This document shows positions 25,161 through 27,003 of a DNA stretch of 27,003 bases, one piece after another; the stretch's first letter is position 1; each line of letters opens with the position of its first letter. The translations under genes and the position numbers were made by a program. The notes under the pieces are model-generated. The model did not search any database, was not told the DNA's origin, and worked only from the letters and a program-made list of their open reading frames with translations. Source of the DNA: Lachnospiraceae bacterium UBA4260 (GTDB lineage Bacteria > Bacillota > Clostridia > Lachnospirales > Lachnospiraceae); contig DGWK01000022.1 of NCBI GenBank assembly GCA_002395235.1, positions 138,757 to 165,759 on the forward strand, written 5' to 3'.

Positions 25161-25177
25161 GTTATACAGAACGTTCT
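25161..25177 (-). promoter_or_regulatory. Palindrome next to a possible -10 box upstream of the adhesin
   Basis: The perfect 10-base palindrome AGAACGTTCT (25168-25177) lies one base beyond TATAAC (25166-25161 on the minus strand), where a repressor would overlap the promoter spacer. No good -35 box is present at 16-18 bases, so a promoter here would need an activator or is not real. The predicted leader to the adhesin ATG would be about 45 bases. Confidence 0.35.
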
Positions 25178-25203
25178 CTGTTAAATTCCGTTTTGTATTT
25201 TTG

Positions 25204-25222
25204 CTTCATATCTTATATGAAG
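25204..25222. repeat. Inverted repeat between signal peptidase and adhesin genes
   Basis: CTTCATAT-CTT-ATATGAAG, a perfect 8-base-pair stem with a 3-base loop. A smaller hairpin, TGACCG-CTT-CGGTCA (25246-25260), lies just past the signal peptidase stop. Neither has a T-run directly after it on the minus strand, so neither is a clear terminator. They may be operator or mRNA structures. Confidence 0.45.
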
Positions 25223-25265
25223 ATTCTTTCTTTCCAAAATGTCTTTGACCGCTTCGGTCAGCCAG

Positions 25266-25847
25266 TCAGTGCACCGCTCCGAACTGCATGAATGGCCACA
25301 CCCGGAACACGATCTTCCCTACGATCTGTTCCTCTGCGATGCATCCTATGGATGTGTTCCTCGAGTCGATCGATACCGACCGGTTGTCCCCCATCACAAA
25401 GATCTTGCCTTCCGGCACCTGATAGGGCAGCTCGATGTTAGTCTCACCGTATGCCTTTTCATCTAGATACGGCTCATCGATCAAAACATTGTTGACATAG
25501 ACGTTGCCTTCCTTGTCTATGTCCACCCAGTCGCCCGGGTTCGCCATCACCCGCTTGACCAGGATGTTGTTGTTGTAGTAAAAGGCTACGATATCGCCTG
25601 TCTCCAAACTGGTACTCTTCACTGAGACCACGATGTCTCCGCTGTCCAGTGTTCCGTTCATTGATTTCCCGTAGATCCTCAGGATCGGCAGGAGCAGGAC
25701 TGCCACCAGGACCGCGACTGCCGCCACTACCACCAGTGACAAAAAAGTGCTCCGGATCGTCATCCTGAACCGGTGCAGGTACCTTTCCCGCTTCACCGCC
25801 TGTGTGAGCTCGCCTGTCTGGGGGAGAGCCTCTGCGTTCACGCTCAT
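25266..25847 (-). CDS. Signal peptidase I, pilus-locus associated
   Basis: Membrane serine protease that removes signal peptides from Sec-exported proteins. It has 193 residues: a cytoplasmic N-terminus of about 30 residues, a membrane segment at about 33-56 and then the catalytic domain. The active-site serine is Ser62 in YGKSMNGTL and the general-base lysine is Lys98 in LVKRVMANPGD; MGDNRSVSIDSR (152-163) is the conserved later box. Both catalytic residues are present, unlike some streptococcal pilus-island SipA proteins, so it should be active. The N-terminus carries an LPQTG pentapeptide (residues 8-12), odd on the cytoplasmic side of the membrane. GGGGAGGTGAGG precedes the ATG. Position just before the adhesin suggests dedicated processing of the pilus proteins, though a general role is possible. 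Confidence 0.92.
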   Translation of the reverse strand: MSVNAEALPQTGELTQAVKRERYLHRFRMTIRSTFLSLVVVAAVAVLVAVLLLPILRIYGKSMNGTLDSGDIVVSVKSTSLETGDIVAFYYNNNILVKRVMANPGDWVDIDKEGNVYVNNVLIDEPYLDEKAYGETNIELPYQVPEGKIFVMGDNRSVSIDSRNTSIGCIAEEQIVGKIVFRVWPFMQFGAVH

Positions 25848-25986
25848 GGCCTCACCTCCCCTCTCAGGGTTTCAAAAATTCTGTTTTCTGTCATTATCTG
25901 CCTCGTCTGTATTATCAGGTGGATGTCACCGCTTCTGTTATGGACAGACAGGACTTTTAGTCTGATATCCACTCCGAATCTGATAT

Positions 25987-26931
25987 TCACGTTCCAATGT
26001 TTACAAGTTTCTTCTTATCTTCTGACTGCGTGACGCCCGCATCTTCTGCTTCCGCAAAAGAGTCAGTCTGCGGATTCCCGTCAGCGTAGGAACCTTCTCC
26101 CGCCAGGTCCGCTCTGTCAAGGAACAGGTCGCGGTCGTGCTTCCTTTCGGTCTCCTTATCCGCCTCCATGAACTTATCCATGGAATTGCGGATCACAAGG
26201 GCCCCGTTCTCCTTTGCCACGTCAAACCTGAACGGATTCTCCTGCCCCCAGTCGGGATCCCGGGCCGCTCTTTCCAGCCAGTACTCGTGGGCTTCGACAA
26301 ATCCGTCGTGGATCATCTTTTCCGCCCGCAGACGGGCTTCCACTGCATCGTTGTACTCTTCGAATGTCCCGATGTAATAGATCTTTTTCTTGAATCCGAT
26401 CGATGCGCTGTATTTGCCGCTCTTTTTTCTGAAGACGCCACGAAAGCCGCTGGTGTTGTCACTCCGCGACTTGCGTCCGTTCAGCCACTCGACACACGTT
26501 CCGTCGATCAGGTGAAGTCTGTCGTGAACAAGTTTCTGGTATTCTTTTTTGAGGCATCCGCAGCTCTTGTTGTTCCCGTTGTTCAGGCTGGAGACAGATA
26601 CATCCACTTCGTTGCCGCAATCGCAGCGGCATCTCCACAAGATGGAGCCGCTCTTTTCGGTTTTTCCAAGAGGATAGAGGGCTACCAGCTTTCCGTACCT
26701 CCTACCTGTGAGGTCTTCTGCTTTACGGCCGACACATTTTTTCTCGTTCTCTTTTTTGATACAGCCGCAATTCACTATTTTGCCGCTCTGAAGCCGTCTG
26801 CTCTCAACATAAATAAGGTTGCCGCAGTCGCAGCGGCACTCCCAAGTTGCGTATCTGGAATCACCTTTTACTCTTTTCACGGCCGTAAGATGCCCATATC
26901 GATTGCCCGCCAGATTAAGTATTTTCGGCAT
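25987..26931 (-). CDS. Double zinc-ribbon, AP2-domain DNA-binding protein
   Basis: A cytoplasmic protein of 314 residues with no export signal. Residues about 4-65 and 71-135 are tandem copies of one module: a (D/N)L(T/A)GxRYGxL opening, CRCDCGN (Cys 32/34/36 and 101/103/105) and a CGC (55/57 and 124/126), which look like zinc ribbons. Residues about 160-208 (SGFRGVFRKKSGKYSASI..YIGTF) match the AP2/ERF-type DNA-binding fold, known in bacteria mainly from phages and homing endonucleases. I see no nuclease motif. The last 60-70 residues are acidic and polar. It lies 139 bases upstream of the signal peptidase gene in the same direction with no terminator between, so it may lead the pilus operon. 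A regulator is the likeliest role; a relic of a mobile element is the alternative. Confidence 0.8.
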   Translation of the reverse strand: MPKILNLAGNRYGHLTAVKRVKGDSRYATWECRCDCGNLIYVESRRLQSGKIVNCGCIKKENEKKCVGRKAEDLTGRRYGKLVALYPLGKTEKSGSILWRCRCDCGNEVDVSVSSLNNGNNKSCGCLKKEYQKLVHDRLHLIDGTCVEWLNGRKSRSDNTSGFRGVFRKKSGKYSASIGFKKKIYYIGTFEEYNDAVEARLRAEKMIHDGFVEAHEYWLERAARDPDWGQENPFRFDVAKENGALVIRNSMDKFMEADKETERKHDRDLFLDRADLAGEGSYADGNPQTDSFAEAEDAGVTQSEDKKKLVNIGT

Positions 26932-26940
26932 ATCCTGTTA

Positions 26941-26980
26941 CCTGCTTTCAGTAAAAAAGCAATATAAAAAGCCTGCTTTC
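26941..26980 (-). repeat. Direct repeat flanking AT-rich DNA upstream of the AP2 gene
   Basis: The 9-base sequence CCTGCTTTC occurs at 26941-26949 and again at 26972-26980, three helical turns apart (31 bases). Between them is AT-rich DNA with TATATT as a possible -10 box on the minus strand. The arrangement would suit autoregulation by the AP2 protein, but the -35 box is not convincing and the window ends 23 bases beyond. Confidence 0.35.
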
Positions 26981-27003
26981 TGTGTTCTTAAAAATGTATA
27001 CTT

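Noticed and set aside
25168..25177. LexA box at the adhesin promoter
   Set aside because: The GAAC and GTTC halves are adjacent; the Firmicute LexA site needs four bases between them.
1..27003. CRISPR arrays, tRNA or rRNA genes, transposases, integrases
   Set aside because: I looked for regularly spaced repeats, tRNA-like cloverleafs and mobile-element proteins and saw none, apart from the AP2 protein, which alone does not define a mobile element.

Overview
The window looks like a chromosomal segment of a Gram-positive Clostridia-type Firmicute, most likely a Lachnospiraceae relative. The evidence is Gram-positive AGGAGG-type ribosome binding sites, a fused SecDF, a MurE with the DNPR motif of meso-diaminopimelate ligases, a SpaA/FimA-style sortase pilus locus with LPxTG anchors, and a ribose-type ABC importer whose binding protein resembles DUF3798 lipoproteins. 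Every gene except one is on the minus strand. Genus is not determinable by reading.

Layout from left to right (minus-strand transcription runs right to left). Positions 1-6054 hold a housekeeping cluster in the order recJ-murE-priA-def, with def cut by the window edge. Positions 6121-8535 hold secDF, with its own strong promoter (8629-8657) and an intrinsic terminator (6072-6104) just before recJ. Positions 8752-14540 hold a five-gene ABC import operon: binding lipoprotein, two-domain ATPase, two overlapping permeases and a small membrane-anchored protein. It is driven by a consensus promoter at 14580-14608 and ends at a strong terminator at 8692-8736. Positions 14729-15454 hold the only plus-strand gene, an Sfp-type phosphopantetheinyl transferase, with its own divergent consensus promoter.

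Positions 15515-26931 hold a sortase-assembled pilus locus. In transcription order it contains a double-zinc-ribbon/AP2 DNA-binding protein, signal peptidase I, an 1845-residue LPHTG tip-adhesin-like protein, an LPSTG major pilin, a headless pilin 3' fragment, a class C sortase and an LPQTG minor/basal pilin. Signal peptidase would release the exported precursors. The sortase would polymerise the major pilin and join tip and base. The base would then be fixed to the wall by a housekeeping sortase outside this window. The adhesin and major pilin are visibly more AT-rich than the flanking housekeeping genes, which suggests a horizontally shuffled locus.

The most unusual parts are non-coding or decayed. 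A pilin C-terminal fragment and the full pilin gene each carry a similar 3' hairpin. A multi-stem RNA-like structure lies between the adhesin and pilin genes. Two plus-oriented terminator-like hairpins lie where no plus-strand gene exists. The AP2 protein is a candidate locus regulator. The ABC importer has a recognisable architecture but no substrate that can be inferred.
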